Shown here piece by piece: positions 35,508 to 44,577 of a stretch of 64,000 bases of DNA. The notes under the pieces are model-generated. The model had not been told where the DNA came from, ran no database searches, and saw nothing but the letters and a program-made list of their open reading frames with translations. Made by a program: the position numbers and the translations under genes. Within the stretch, counting starts at the first letter, position 1; each line of letters begins with the position of its first letter. Source of the stretch: Saccharibacter sp. EH611 (GTDB lineage Bacteria > Pseudomonadota > Alphaproteobacteria > Acetobacterales > Acetobacteraceae); assembly GCF_009834765.1 (NCBI RefSeq), contig NZ_WVHP01000025.1:1-64000 (forward strand). Reading direction: 5' to 3'.

Positions 35508-36785
35508 TTAAGCTCCTGTAGCCGCTTTGGTGGATGACGTGGCGGTCTGACCGCTAAAGTCGATCGCAAGGTTGAATGTCAGGCTTGTAAAGCCGCGTAC
35601 GGGCACGACCGTGGCCGCAAGGCCGTTATAGGTGCCTGTCGTATAGTCGGATGGGTTGGCGGTGATGTAGCTGTTGAAGTCGGTTGCTTCCAGCTCATAC
35701 TGAGCAAGGATGCATCCACCCGTGACAGCGCTATCAAGTGTCTGCTGAGCGCGCGCGGTAAGGCGGTTAATGCCTTCTTGGCTGTATACCAGAGGGCGCA
35801 TTCCCGGCTGGCTGCCTTCAATGATCGCGTTAGCAAGCTGGAGTTCGACATTGATAGAGCACCAATCTGCACCATACCAGCCAGACATGGTGTCGCCATT
35901 GCTGAACGTGCCCCAGAAGAGGATGCTGCCTTCCACGCCGCCTTCATTGGCTGTGCCTGCAAAGCCGATATTATTGCGTTTGAGGTCGGCAAAGTTCGGC
36001 CCATGTCCAGCTTCCGTCCATGGGGTAATGCCTGTGAGCTGGCGGAAGCTCATTGGAGCAAGGCGGTTTAATCCGCTCGGGCGTGCATTACAGAATTGTG
36101 CCGCGACGGCTGCTGCAAGATGTTCTTGCGCTGTGTTGGCGGCTGTTGTGCCCTCACGCACGACGGAACCCGTATATTCGGCACCGTAGAAGGTGGATTT
36201 CTGGCCGACGCCGTTAACAAGCAGTTTTTTGTAGCCGTCTTTATCCCCACACAGGAAGAAATAGACACGGCCATCTGAGCTGGACTGGTTGGCGAGGAAG
36301 GAGGGCAGATTAGGGTCATTCTGTGCGCCACGCGGCAGCACATAAGCGTAAAAAAGCTGCGGATATGTTTCGGTAAACTGGCTCAACGCGCTTTCGATCG
36401 TCGTTGCGGCAATCTGACCAAGCTCTAGCACCCAGCAGCCGGCCGTCGTATTGGCGAACCATGACTGCGCCATGGCGGTGAGTTCGGTCATGGCGGCTGT
36501 GTTGTCGTGAGCAGAGCCGTTTGAGCCGCCTGCATCGGGAGCAGCGCTGCTCGTGTTGCTTGTGCTCTGAGCGACAGGTGGGTTTTCGTTGGACGTAGAG
36601 CCAGCGACCTGTGCCGTATTGAACGGGGCCAACAGGGCTAGCACGTCAGACAGGGAAGACGCCTCAGCTGTTTGTCCGGCTTTGAGGGATGTTGCGCCGA
36701 GGCTCACCAAGCAGGCTTTCTGCTGAAGCAGGTTCGGCATAGCGCCACGAATGACGCTTTCGTTAATGGTAACAATATTAGGCAT
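35508..36785 (-). CDS. tail sheath protein (DUF3383-type)
   Basis: A 425-residue contractile sheath subunit. The N-terminus MPNIVTINESVIRG is typical of DUF3383 sheaths. The C-terminal part holds the conserved GGCILAQYEL and RGFTSLTFNLAIDFSG stretches that meet the tube. AAAGGAAC precedes the ATG at 36785. Its presence shows the phage is a myovirus type. Confidence 0.87.
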   Translation of the reverse strand: MPNIVTINESVIRGAMPNLLQQKACLVSLGATSLKAGQTAEASSLSDVLALLAPFNTAQVAGSTSNENPPVAQSTSNTSSAAPDAGGSNGSAHDNTAAMTELTAMAQSWFANTTAGCWVLELGQIAATTIESALSQFTETYPQLFYAYVLPRGAQNDPNLPSFLANQSSSDGRVYFFLCGDKDGYKKLLVNGVGQKSTFYGAEYTGSVVREGTTAANTAQEHLAAAVAAQFCNARPSGLNRLAPMSFRQLTGITPWTEAGHGPNFADLKRNNIGFAGTANEGGVEGSILFWGTFSNGDTMSGWYGADWCSINVELQLANAIIEGSQPGMRPLVYSQEGINRLTARAQQTLDSAVTGGCILAQYELEATDFNSYITANPSDYTTGTYNGLAATVVPVRGFTSLTFNLAIDFSGQTATSSTKAATGA

Positions 36786-36988
36786 GAAAGTTCCTTTGAG
36801 GGGCTGTTTCAGAAGGCGGCAGAAGGACTTCATGAGCGTGCATAGACGCGCACGCGCAGCGCGTTCTGCACGCCTTGTGAGACAGCCGTGCTAAGAAAAG
36901 GAGAAGGGATTAAGTTCTGAGATGATCGTGTCGTCTGTGATTTTTTATTGGCATAATTATTTTCGGTAATATTTAAATGAAAGTTGGT

Positions 36989-38179
36989 TTACCGAGGGAA
37001 GAGTGTGGAAAAATATGGAAGTATATTGATATTTTTTCCCTTTTTATTCGTTGGAAGAGTATTGGAAATATAATAATAATTTTCTATTTTTGGAACTAAA
37101 GTATCTACTTTGTTAAAGTGAAATGGAAGTATGTCGCGGTTTATCCCGGCCTTTTCTGTAATAACCCCTCCTACCGTTCCTTCCATTCTATCAGAGATGT
37201 CATAGGATGGGATATCGGAGGCGTTATGATCTCTATAAAAACGATTTTCCCACCATGCATGAGTCATTGAAAAAATGGACACGCTTACATTTTTATCGTT
37301 AAAGTAATAAATATATCCTTCTTTTGGATCTTCACTAGAACCTAAACTATTATATGAAAAATTTTCATGGGCTGGATTGTTATTGTGCGGGAAAATATAG
37401 GAAATAGAGTTGGGTTTACCAAAACGATAATGCCAGCTTGTGACATCTGCACATAACGAGGCATAACCTTTTGGGGTTTCCCCACTCACGATAATTTTCT
37501 CTGTTGGTGAACAAAGAGAAGGCTGCAAGCGATCTTCTGGAGGACGGAGGTCAAGCGGGATAGAAAAATGGGATAATTGAGAAAAAGCTCGATAAATAGG
37601 AGGAATACCTTCGTCTGTTGATACATAAAAACCTATCGGAGAAGGTAAATGGAAAGAGTTTGGGTGAGACGATAAATCTGGAAAGTTGCTGAGCATAAGC
37701 TCAGGAGATTGCTGCCAACTTTTCATACCTCCTGGAGAAGAGCGAATAAAAGGCAGGTCTTGCGGAGGATACGTATAATCAAGACGTGTGATGGTCACTC
37801 CTGATACTTTATTAAGAATATTGCGTTTTCTTCCCCAATGAGTGGCTAATCCATCGAATATAAAGACGGCCGTCGTGCGATCCACAAAAGCGTAAGCTGT
37901 TCCCCCAAGGTTATGGCCATACTGTGAAATTTCCATATGAAAATATGTGTCAGCAGGCTTGTTATCGCGGGGAAAGATATAGGTGATATGTCCCGGTTCG
38001 CCAAAGCGATAATGCCATACGTTGTTTGGTCTAGCACAGAGGGAAGCAAAGCCCCGTGGTGTCTCACCATTAATCACCACTATTTCATCAGACGTGCATA
38101 ACGTAGGGAGAGCTGTTGCATGAGCCTTATGGAAGGCAAGAGAGGCTACACTCAAGGCTAGCGAGATCAGTGAACGCAT
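36989..38179 (-). CDS. secreted two-domain protein with LC..E..ET.GY.SLC motif, copy 1
   Basis: A 396-residue protein with a signal peptide (cleaved near KAHA). Two copies of one domain are seen: LCTSDEIVVINGETPRGFASLCA and, near residue 230, LCSPTEKIIVSGETPKGYASLCA. Each is followed by WHYRFG.P and IFP...N.PA. Cysteine pairs in each domain may form disulfides. The same module occurs at 40254, 41519 and 42241. It lies next to the sheath gene. I know many uncharacterised periplasmic proteins with this pattern but no proven function; inhibitor or immunity role is a guess. Confidence 0.72.
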   Translation of the reverse strand: MRSLISLALSVASLAFHKAHATALPTLCTSDEIVVINGETPRGFASLCARPNNVWHYRFGEPGHITYIFPRDNKPADTYFHMEISQYGHNLGGTAYAFVDRTTAVFIFDGLATHWGRKRNILNKVSGVTITRLDYTYPPQDLPFIRSSPGGMKSWQQSPELMLSNFPDLSSHPNSFHLPSPIGFYVSTDEGIPPIYRAFSQLSHFSIPLDLRPPEDRLQPSLCSPTEKIIVSGETPKGYASLCADVTSWHYRFGKPNSISYIFPHNNNPAHENFSYNSLGSSEDPKEGYIYYFNDKNVSVSIFSMTHAWWENRFYRDHNASDIPSYDISDRMEGTVGGVITEKAGINRDILPFHFNKVDTLVPKIENYYYISNTLPTNKKGKNINILPYFSTLFPR

Positions 38180-38251
38180 GGGGGATGAAGAGCCCTTTAT
38201 GACATCGTTCTCGCACTATAGCGTTTATGAAGCCGTGCGGTAAGGGAGGAC

Positions 38252-39229
38252 TTACGAGGAAGGAACGGTGCGCGTATCGCTCTTAAGGGTCATTTTAGCG
38301 TGTTCGATAAGCTTGAATGCACAATCGCGTGCTGTGTTTTGGATATACATGACATCGAACTCTAAATGTTTCATCATTGAGAGTGCTGATATTTCATCAA
38401 GAGTGCTTTTTTCATCAACAATGACGGGTATATTTGTAATACCAAGAGTATCTGGGTGCAGGAGTGCCCAATGGCGAATATAATCACGAATATTGGAGGC
38501 TTTTTGGTGGGGAAGGCCAATAAGGGTGAGTTTAACCTTTTCTGTCATCATCTGTGTTGAAGCGCCTGTTGTGGGGTCGACTGTCCCTAACCCTACAGGT
38601 TGAGCGCTGTGGGGATCGTTATGAATGATGATATACGGTGGTTCTTGATTGTCTGGCGAGCTAAAACTTGGAAAAATGGGGACATCTTTAGGCCAAGGGC
38701 ACCAGCCTAACGCTGGGCTCCCGATATGCGGAAGAGCAAGGAAAATGGGCAAAGATGAGCTGATAACAGGATGGTAATCGTCTAGCTCTGCTTCTGTATG
38801 GATAAATTGGCTTCTGAAGGAGGGGGGAACATTAGAACCAAAATAATGAAATAAACCCGCTTGTTTGAAATGCTTCTTCTGCCCATCAATAGAGAAATGT
38901 GTTCCATCAATACAGGCCATCCATAATGTATCGGTTGGTTTTTGGTGGAACGTTTGCACTTCCTCCTGAGTGGTGAGGACCATATTGCTATAGTCATAGC
39001 GCTCCGTTTCAGTATGGCGATTATGCGTCTCAATATGAAGGCTTCCGGTAATAGACATGGTCTGGGGGGTTGCAAGCCAGAAGATAAAACGATCAAGAGG
39101 CAGAACGATTTTACGATATTGGCGGAAGAGAACCGTTCCTTCATAGCAAATGTCGTTCATGCCAGAACCAACAGAGCGTGAAAGGGAATTCTGAGCGTTG
39201 TTGAGAATGTCAGTGGCGGAGAGGGTCAT
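38252..39229 (-). CDS. phage neck/tail protein of unknown function
   Basis: A 325-residue soluble protein without signal peptide. It sits between the accessory block and the sheath side, where other phages of this type encode neck or tail-completion proteins. I do not recognise motifs. It has good start context and dense coding character, so it is a real gene. It was probably next to the DUF4054-type connector before accessory genes came in. Confidence 0.6.
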   Translation of the reverse strand: MTLSATDILNNAQNSLSRSVGSGMNDICYEGTVLFRQYRKIVLPLDRFIFWLATPQTMSITGSLHIETHNRHTETERYDYSNMVLTTQEEVQTFHQKPTDTLWMACIDGTHFSIDGQKKHFKQAGLFHYFGSNVPPSFRSQFIHTEAELDDYHPVISSSLPIFLALPHIGSPALGWCPWPKDVPIFPSFSSPDNQEPPYIIIHNDPHSAQPVGLGTVDPTTGASTQMMTEKVKLTLIGLPHQKASNIRDYIRHWALLHPDTLGITNIPVIVDEKSTLDEISALSMMKHLEFDVMYIQNTARDCAFKLIEHAKMTLKSDTRTVPSS

Positions 39230-39313
39230 GATGGGGGTGTCCTTTATATAAAAGAGTTACGAGATGAAAACCCTTCTCTAACTACGGCGATGATGGCCAG
39301 CGCGGTGCTGAGT

Positions 39314-40237
39314 TCAGGCGGCCACGGCGCGGGCGACGCGTTTTTGTGCCGCATTAGGGCTAGCAGGAAGAGCTTTAGGTTTCTTTTCTGCATCCTGTGA
39401 TTGTTTAAGAGCTTTGGCGATACGCCATTTTGATGGGTCGTCTTTAATGGGCTGGTTGAGGCAGCCCATAATGGATAACGCTGAGACATAGGCATCTAGC
39501 CTCTCTTGAACTTGGTTAAATCCTCCATTAATTTTGTAAGTAATTTTGTGGTTTGTATTATAGATGCTTTGTGCACGTGTTGTATCAACATGTTCAGCAA
39601 CCGGAATGAGGTTGTCATCCATAAACGTGAAAGCGGCTACTTCAAAAGCGATTGCTACATTTGTGAGGTCGGTAGGGTTTTTAATAAGGTCAATATTGCG
39701 ATTATATTGACGAATTTTCTTGGTTATATTCTCATAATTAGCACGTCCGGTATTTTGGAGAAACCCACGCCCACGGAAGCGCGATCCATCACCAGGATGT
39801 GTGTTGCCTAAATGGTTATTATCGACTTGTTTAAGCTTATGGTTTTTGTTTCTCCATGATATGACTTTAACATTTTTCCCATTTATTTTTTTCATTCGAA
39901 TTCTTTTGTTATTAACCTGGATGGTGTCATATCGGGTGTTGAAAAAACCGTCGCCATCTCCTGATTTAATGACTTTAGAGTGATCTGGTTCGTCTACATC
40001 ACCTTATGTGTTGATAGGAACAACTTTCCCAGTATTATATTGTTCTGATAATCGCGTAAAATTCTTACTTTCTATTTTTATTTGAGAGAAAAAAGCTGCA
40101 ATGGATTTTGGGGTTACAATGTTATATTTAGAGAGTAGCGCATTATATTCGTTGAATCCGTTAAAATTATTTTTTGGTGAAGTGTTTTTTTTGAGTTTTG
40201 AAAACTGGTCTTCTGATAGAACAATTTTATTAGACAT
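39314..40237 (-). pseudogene. GH19-type endolysin with in-frame stop
   Basis: One frame runs from ATG 40237 to the stop at 39314, broken by a single TAA at 40004-40006. The first part has AAFFSQIKIES (catalytic Glu about residue 56) and SEQYNT. The second part has GDGSRFRGRGFLQNTGRANY, the typical chitinase-like GH19 endolysin block, followed by a basic tail. About 36 codons between the stop and the next ATG keep sense composition. The enzyme would cut peptidoglycan if restored. Both halves alone lack a full active site. It has no signal peptide, like phage endolysins or delivered effectors. Confidence 0.75.
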
Positions 40238-40253
40238 TTATCGAACCTTTTTA

Positions 40254-41453
40254 TCATGGATAGGGTGCATCATGATACTGGAACCCCAATTTCTTTATTT
40301 TTTTGGGAACTGTAAAATCATCATCATAGCACTTTAACTTTTCATTATGCTGTAAGTGAATAAGAAAAGCAGAAGGGTCATCAAGTGAGTTATTTATATC
40401 GATAGTATTTTTCAGAAGAATTTCTTTAATAATATGATGGTTTTTACGATGCATTAAGCCAGCTATCTTGCCTAATGGCAAATAGTCGTCCCTATTATCG
40501 GACACATGGAAAATGGTTGTTTGAATATGATGGTCTGTGAAGCCATATACGACGCCATATCCTCTAGTGGAGATGACCTTTACGCGGGAAAATGAGAAGT
40601 TTTTGTAAGGTGGACTATTATCGGCAGGAAAAATATAGGTGAGATGGTTAGGGGTACCGGTGCGATAATGCCAGCTATGGAGGCCGGCACAGAGGGACAC
40701 ATAGCCATGGTCTGTTTCTGCGCTGAGAAGAATATGTTCTGTTGGCAGACAAAGAGTGACTTCAGGATCGGAATGGGCGTCTCGCAAGATAGGTGGGGGG
40801 ATATTGGTTGGTTGAACAAGAGAAGAGAATTGTTCGGTAATATTAGGGCTGCCGATGTAAATATAAGGGTTATCTGGCTCTGATACATGCTCAAATGAGA
40901 GGGGAAGCTTACTGTTTTTGGCTAGCCTATCACCCCATTGGCTCCCGGCGGTTGTTCGTGTGAAGGGGAGGCGCGTGAGCTCGGTACCGGATGCGTGGGA
41001 GAAGGCGATGCCTGCAATTTTCCCAATAATATGATGGTGATCCCCCCATATTGTGCGAATTTCATCAAAGATATAAACGAAGCGTCCATGATCATAGAAC
41101 GCGAAGACACTGCCCATGTTATCAGGACATGTGTCGGGCGAGACGAGGGGAGGCATTGGCTCCACACCCTCTCCAATAATATCCACCGGGTCATTCAGGT
41201 TCTTTTTGAGAACAAAATTCTTCTGAGCTGGGCTATTATCACGGGGGAAGACATAGGTGACATGCCCCGGCTCACCGAAGCGATAATGCCATACATCGTT
41301 CTTTCCTGCACAGAGTGAGGCAAAGCCGCGTGGGGTCTCTCCACTGATGACGACGTCTTCCTCAGCCGTGCACAGCGTTGGCAGAGGTGCAGCTCGTGCG
41401 GTGTGGGAGGAAAGAGTAACAAAGCTCAGAGCGAGCAGGGTGAGTATGCGCAT
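40254..41453 (-). CDS. secreted two-domain LC..E..ET.GY.SLC protein, copy 2
   Basis: A 399-residue protein with a signal peptide (cleaved near ARAA). Domain 1 (LCTAEEDVVISGETPRGFASLC) is nearly identical to domain 1 of the 36989 protein. Domain 2 starts near residue 230 (LCLPTEHILLSAETDHGY). It lies 16 bases upstream of the GH19-type gene on the same strand, so both may be co-transcribed. This link suggests a matched inhibitor, but that is inference. Confidence 0.72.
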   Translation of the reverse strand: MRILTLLALSFVTLSSHTARAAPLPTLCTAEEDVVISGETPRGFASLCAGKNDVWHYRFGEPGHVTYVFPRDNSPAQKNFVLKKNLNDPVDIIGEGVEPMPPLVSPDTCPDNMGSVFAFYDHGRFVYIFDEIRTIWGDHHHIIGKIAGIAFSHASGTELTRLPFTRTTAGSQWGDRLAKNSKLPLSFEHVSEPDNPYIYIGSPNITEQFSSLVQPTNIPPPILRDAHSDPEVTLCLPTEHILLSAETDHGYVSLCAGLHSWHYRTGTPNHLTYIFPADNSPPYKNFSFSRVKVISTRGYGVVYGFTDHHIQTTIFHVSDNRDDYLPLGKIAGLMHRKNHHIIKEILLKNTIDINNSLDDPSAFLIHLQHNEKLKCYDDDFTVPKKIKKLGFQYHDAPYP

Positions 41454-41518
41454 TGTGAGAGACGTTTTCCAGACAAAATAGCGTATAAAGCTGGGCTTAC
41501 GGCGTTAGAAATGTGGGT

Positions 41519-42154
41519 CTATAAGCCCGAGCTTGTTGGGTAAAAGTCCAAAGGAACGCGAAAGCGATAGGGCTCGTGCGGGCTGTCTGGAAGGCTATCG
41601 GGAGGTGTTATTTTGTTTGTTTGAAAGAATGCTTTGCCGAGTTGGGAAGAAATGGTTCCTTTGCGGCAGATCGCATTGCTGACTTCACGCTCACTCGTGG
41701 GATCTTTTTTGATGGACATGCCAGCGGCGTCTAAAGCGGTGAGAACGGTGATCCGTTGATTATTCTGCACAAAGGTGACGTAAGCGCCGTCTCCATCGGG
41801 GAACTCCATGATGTCACCGCGAAAAGCTTGGGACATAGGCTGTGGCGTGTCGGGATAATGTGCATCCAGCAGCCCTGGCTGACTGAAGCGATACTGCATT
41901 GTGTCGTGGGACTGACATAACGCGACGAGCGCATCACCCGTATCGCATCCAAAGATGACGGTCTCATCATTGTTGCATAAAGGGGTACGTTCGGGTGCTG
42001 GCGGTGGTTTGGAAGCGCTATCATCGGCGGCAGGAGAAGCCGCTTTTTTATGATGAACGTGATGGTGCTTCCTAGTGTGTGGCAGTGCATAAGCCGCATG
42101 TTCTGAGATAAGCATCGTGCTTATCATTACTAGGGCCATCAACGGCTTCATCAT
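41519..42154 (-). CDS. secreted single-domain relative of the LC..E..SLC family
   Basis: A 211-residue protein with a signal peptide (ISEHAAYA) and a His/Lys-rich linker. The domain is diverged: LCNNDETVIFGCDTGDALVALC and then MQYRFSQPG. This version, with the second Cys (FGC) and YRFS/YRFG, looks like widespread uncharacterised periplasmic proteins. ATG 42154 has a GGGGGA element before it. A QP..RFRVPLDF end is shared with copy 1 (IPLDLRPP). Confidence 0.68.
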   Translation of the reverse strand: MMKPLMALVMISTMLISEHAAYALPHTRKHHHVHHKKAASPAADDSASKPPPAPERTPLCNNDETVIFGCDTGDALVALCQSHDTMQYRFSQPGLLDAHYPDTPQPMSQAFRGDIMEFPDGDGAYVTFVQNNQRITVLTALDAAGMSIKKDPTSEREVSNAICRKGTISSQLGKAFFQTNKITPPDSLPDSPHEPYRFRVPLDFYPTSSGL

Positions 42155-42240
42155 ATTATTCCCCCACGACATAACCTATGCCCGCATCATGCGTGGGACG
42201 GCGGTAAAAAGCAATTCAGTAGCTTCTGACGTGCAGCGCT

Positions 42241-42774
42241 TCACGGTGTCTGAGTTGCCGCCTTAGAAGGAGGTGGTAGCCGAAACCCTTGCGGGTAATG
42301 AACCGGATCACTCCTCATGAGCAGAGGCACATGCGCTTGTATGGCATAGCGCAAGCCTTGTGCGCTTTCTGCACGGATGGTTTTGAAGGGGAGATTGGAG
42401 AGAATAGCGCTATCTCGTATTTGAATAACACCAGCCTGAAGGTTTTTTACGTTAGGGCTCCCATAGTAGAAAATAAAGGTGCGGGTTCCATTGTCAGTAA
42501 AGCTGTAATCAGCACCAGGAGTGTAGGCTGTGCTGGCGGCAGTGGTGCCCCATGCGAAGTTGGTTTGTGCAGGGCCGTGATTACGTGGGAAAACATAGGC
42601 GATATGGCCGGGCCGCCCAAAGCGATAATGCCATGCCGTGCCAATTGCACAGAGTGATGCATAACCTTGAGCTGTTTCGCCGCTAATAATGACTTTCTCT
42701 GAAGGTTTGCACAAAGTTGGTGGCGTGTCTGAACCATGGGCAAGGGAAGAAAGAGCGAGAAGAAGCGACAACAT
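42241..42774 (-). CDS. secreted single-domain LC..E..ET.GY.SLC protein
   Basis: A 177-residue protein with a short signal peptide (cleaved near HGSD). Its domain LCKPSEKVIISGETAQGYASLCA, with AWHYRFGRPGHIAYVFPR following, is the simplest member of the set. A beta-rich C-terminal half ends in a Pro-rich tail. It follows the Tlde1-associated genes in the same direction. Confidence 0.72.
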   Translation of the reverse strand: MLSLLLALSSLAHGSDTPPTLCKPSEKVIISGETAQGYASLCAIGTAWHYRFGRPGHIAYVFPRNHGPAQTNFAWGTTAASTAYTPGADYSFTDNGTRTFIFYYGSPNVKNLQAGVIQIRDSAILSNLPFKTIRAESAQGLRYAIQAHVPLLMRSDPVHYPQGFRLPPPSKAATQTP

Positions 42775-42902
42775 AGCGTTTCCATAACCGTCATCATTTA
42801 AGACGATCTATCCGTTGCGCGTCTTCGGGTTGTTGTCAAATGGAGGTTGCTGGGGATGGTGGTCACCGTGGCTAATACAGTATCGACTGCGTAGGGGCGC
42901 CA

Positions 42903-43400
42903 TCAAGGATGGGGAGTTGGTTGAGGTAGTGGGGTTAATAGGGAGGTGGGAGGATGAGAGAAATTTTCATCTAGGAATTTATCTATGGTATAAAATCGAT
43001 TGAAAAGACCACACTCCTCCTCTGTAGAATCAAGCGTAGCGAGTATTTTATATTCTTTATGTTTCTTTTGTATGAAGGTGATAAGGTAAATTTCACGGGA
43101 CACGAGGTGATTGTTGTATCTTTTGTGTAAAGGGCTCCAACTTAGCTGTTGTGCGTCAATATGCGTGAAAGGTTCATTGGGAATAGTGTTTACATAATAG
43201 CGAAGGAGCTGTTCCCCCTCATATTTTGCAGCTTCTTCACAATGGCAACAGGATGAGTGCGGTGTTTTCTGCTCGGGAGGGACTGACTTTCCGTTCAGGT
43301 AATGAGGGTAGTTATAGACAGAAGCGGGGATGGCTTGTGCGCTATTGATAAGGGAGAAAAAGGTCATTCCCAATATCCAAAAAAGCGAAGACTGTTTCAT
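42903..43400 (-). CDS. secreted protein, candidate Tlde1-type immunity paralog 2
   Basis: A 165-residue protein with a signal peptide (leader MKQSSLFWILG, cleaved near AQAI). It is paralogous to the gene at 43426: both share the leader, PHYLNG/PHYFNG, P.EQKTP/P.QQKTP, an LSWS.L segment and ..TLDSTEE/LVDSTRK. GGGGGAT precedes the ATG at 43400. Both lie directly downstream of the Tlde1-like gene. Periplasmic location and pairing suggest immunity; not proven. It contains a CCHC cluster that the other copy lacks. Confidence 0.65.
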   Translation of the reverse strand: MKQSSLFWILGMTFFSLINSAQAIPASVYNYPHYLNGKSVPPEQKTPHSSCCHCEEAAKYEGEQLLRYYVNTIPNEPFTHIDAQQLSWSPLHKRYNNHLVSREIYLITFIQKKHKEYKILATLDSTEEECGLFNRFYTIDKFLDENFSHPPTSLLTPLPQPTPHP

Positions 43401-43425
43401 ATATCCCCCCGTTATCGTGAGCCGC

Positions 43426-43950
43426 TTATAGAGCGTTTGAGGGGTCATGCGGAGATACGACAGAAGGACGAGAACCATCATCTTTTTCGGTAGTTAATAG
43501 GTCATCCTTACTTATATCGATGTCATCGAAGGCACGATAGATTTTAGATGAAACCTCACACTCACCTTTTTTACGAGTAGAATCGACGAGGGAAATAGCA
43601 CTGAAGGATTTATTTTTCCGAACGAACTGGAAGAAATATATTTCACGCATTACCGGAAGGTTGTCGTCTTTTTTATTTAACAAACTCCAGCTTAGTTGTT
43701 TACGAACGACACGAGTGAAAGGTTCTGTGTAACCCATCTTCAGCTGTTCAGCGGCGAAACCTGCTGCACTTTCTTCTGCCATCCGCTCACAGTTATATCC
43801 AATGGACTTAGGTGTTTTTTGTTGAGGAGGTGTTGGCTGTCCATTGAAGTAATGAGGCAGGTTGGACACAGGGTTTGGTGTGGCGTTTGCTATTTTTATA
43901 GAGGAAAAGAGGGGAAGTCCTAATATCCAAAAAAGTGAAGTCTGTTTCAT
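43426..43950 (-). CDS. secreted protein, candidate Tlde1-type immunity paralog 1
   Basis: A 174-residue protein with a leader (MKQTSLFWILGLPLF) cleaved near ANAT. It begins only three bases after the Tlde1-like gene stops, which implies one transcript and coupled translation. The body is mixed alpha/beta with a late cysteine (KGECE). Known: Tlde1 effectors are paired with a periplasmic immunity protein just downstream. I could not match it to that immunity family by sequence. Confidence 0.68.
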   Translation of the reverse strand: MKQTSLFWILGLPLFSSIKIANATPNPVSNLPHYFNGQPTPPQQKTPKSIGYNCERMAEESAAGFAAEQLKMGYTEPFTRVVRKQLSWSLLNKKDDNLPVMREIYFFQFVRKNKSFSAISLVDSTRKKGECEVSSKIYRAFDDIDISKDDLLTTEKDDGSRPSVVSPHDPSNAL

Positions 43951-43953
43951 ACG

Positions 43954-44562
43954 TCACCTCGTCACAATGAGGAGGCGATCGTGCTCTCCCTGTACAATTC
44001 TGTCAATCTTTCTCCGAGCATACTGGGCTAAGACAATACATCCCTCAGAAGAATCGTTGGGAAAGCGAGGATTAGCTCCGTGAATCCGAAAATTACTACG
44101 ATGAAAGGTGTTTGTTCCGGGATAAGATGCTGATTTTGGCAAAGGGTCTAAGTCTAGAACGTCGCGGCCTTTACTGGAATGGTAGTCAAAGTCGCTAATA
44201 CGGTACCGGCCGCGTGGGATCGGGCCAATATTGGCTATTTCTTGGTCATCTGGGTTGTTTTGTCCGTCAATAAGGTGGGGATTTATATTGTGGCGATTAC
44301 CACTGGTTCCTGAATAGCCGTGTATAATAAACTCTTTTTTGGGAACTGATGTCCAAGGGTCACGGCCATAGACATCGCGTGGGTCAGGTGGGTTTTTTGT
44401 CCGCACGCCGGCTTTAACATTTTTGGCGAGAGGAAGCTGGTTAGAAGCAGGATGGAGCATGAAGAGATGCTCGAGCTCTTCGACGAATTTTTCGTCATAA
44501 GAGCCTTTTGGCCAAGAGACGTAATAGATGTTTCCAAAGGTTTGCTGATAAACAAAAGGCAT
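43954..44562 (-). CDS. Tlde1-like (DUF2778) peptidoglycan-modifying enzyme
   Basis: A 202-residue protein. The C-terminal 130 residues match the Tlde1/DUF2778 fold related to L,D-transpeptidases: YSG (83-85), NIGPIPRGRY (111-120), then FRIHG and SSEGCIVL, giving His161 and Cys175 as the catalytic pair. No signal peptide is present, so it must be released by lysis or delivered in a particle. Known: Tlde1 proteins cut or exchange peptide stems as toxic effectors; similar domains also occur in prophages as lytic enzymes. Two secreted paralogs follow it at once. Confidence 0.78.
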   Translation of the reverse strand: MPFVYQQTFGNIYYVSWPKGSYDEKFVEELEHLFMLHPASNQLPLAKNVKAGVRTKNPPDPRDVYGRDPWTSVPKKEFIIHGYSGTSGNRHNINPHLIDGQNNPDDQEIANIGPIPRGRYRISDFDYHSSKGRDVLDLDPLPKSASYPGTNTFHRSNFRIHGANPRFPNDSSEGCIVLAQYARRKIDRIVQGEHDRLLIVTR

Positions 44563-44577
44563 AGCGCGTGTTCTTTC

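Noticed and set aside
31527-40006. TAA read as a sense codon in the phage genes
   Set aside because: Only two accessory genes have in-frame TAA, while many intact phage genes end with TAA, for example the 13198 fiber. Local decay or error is simpler.
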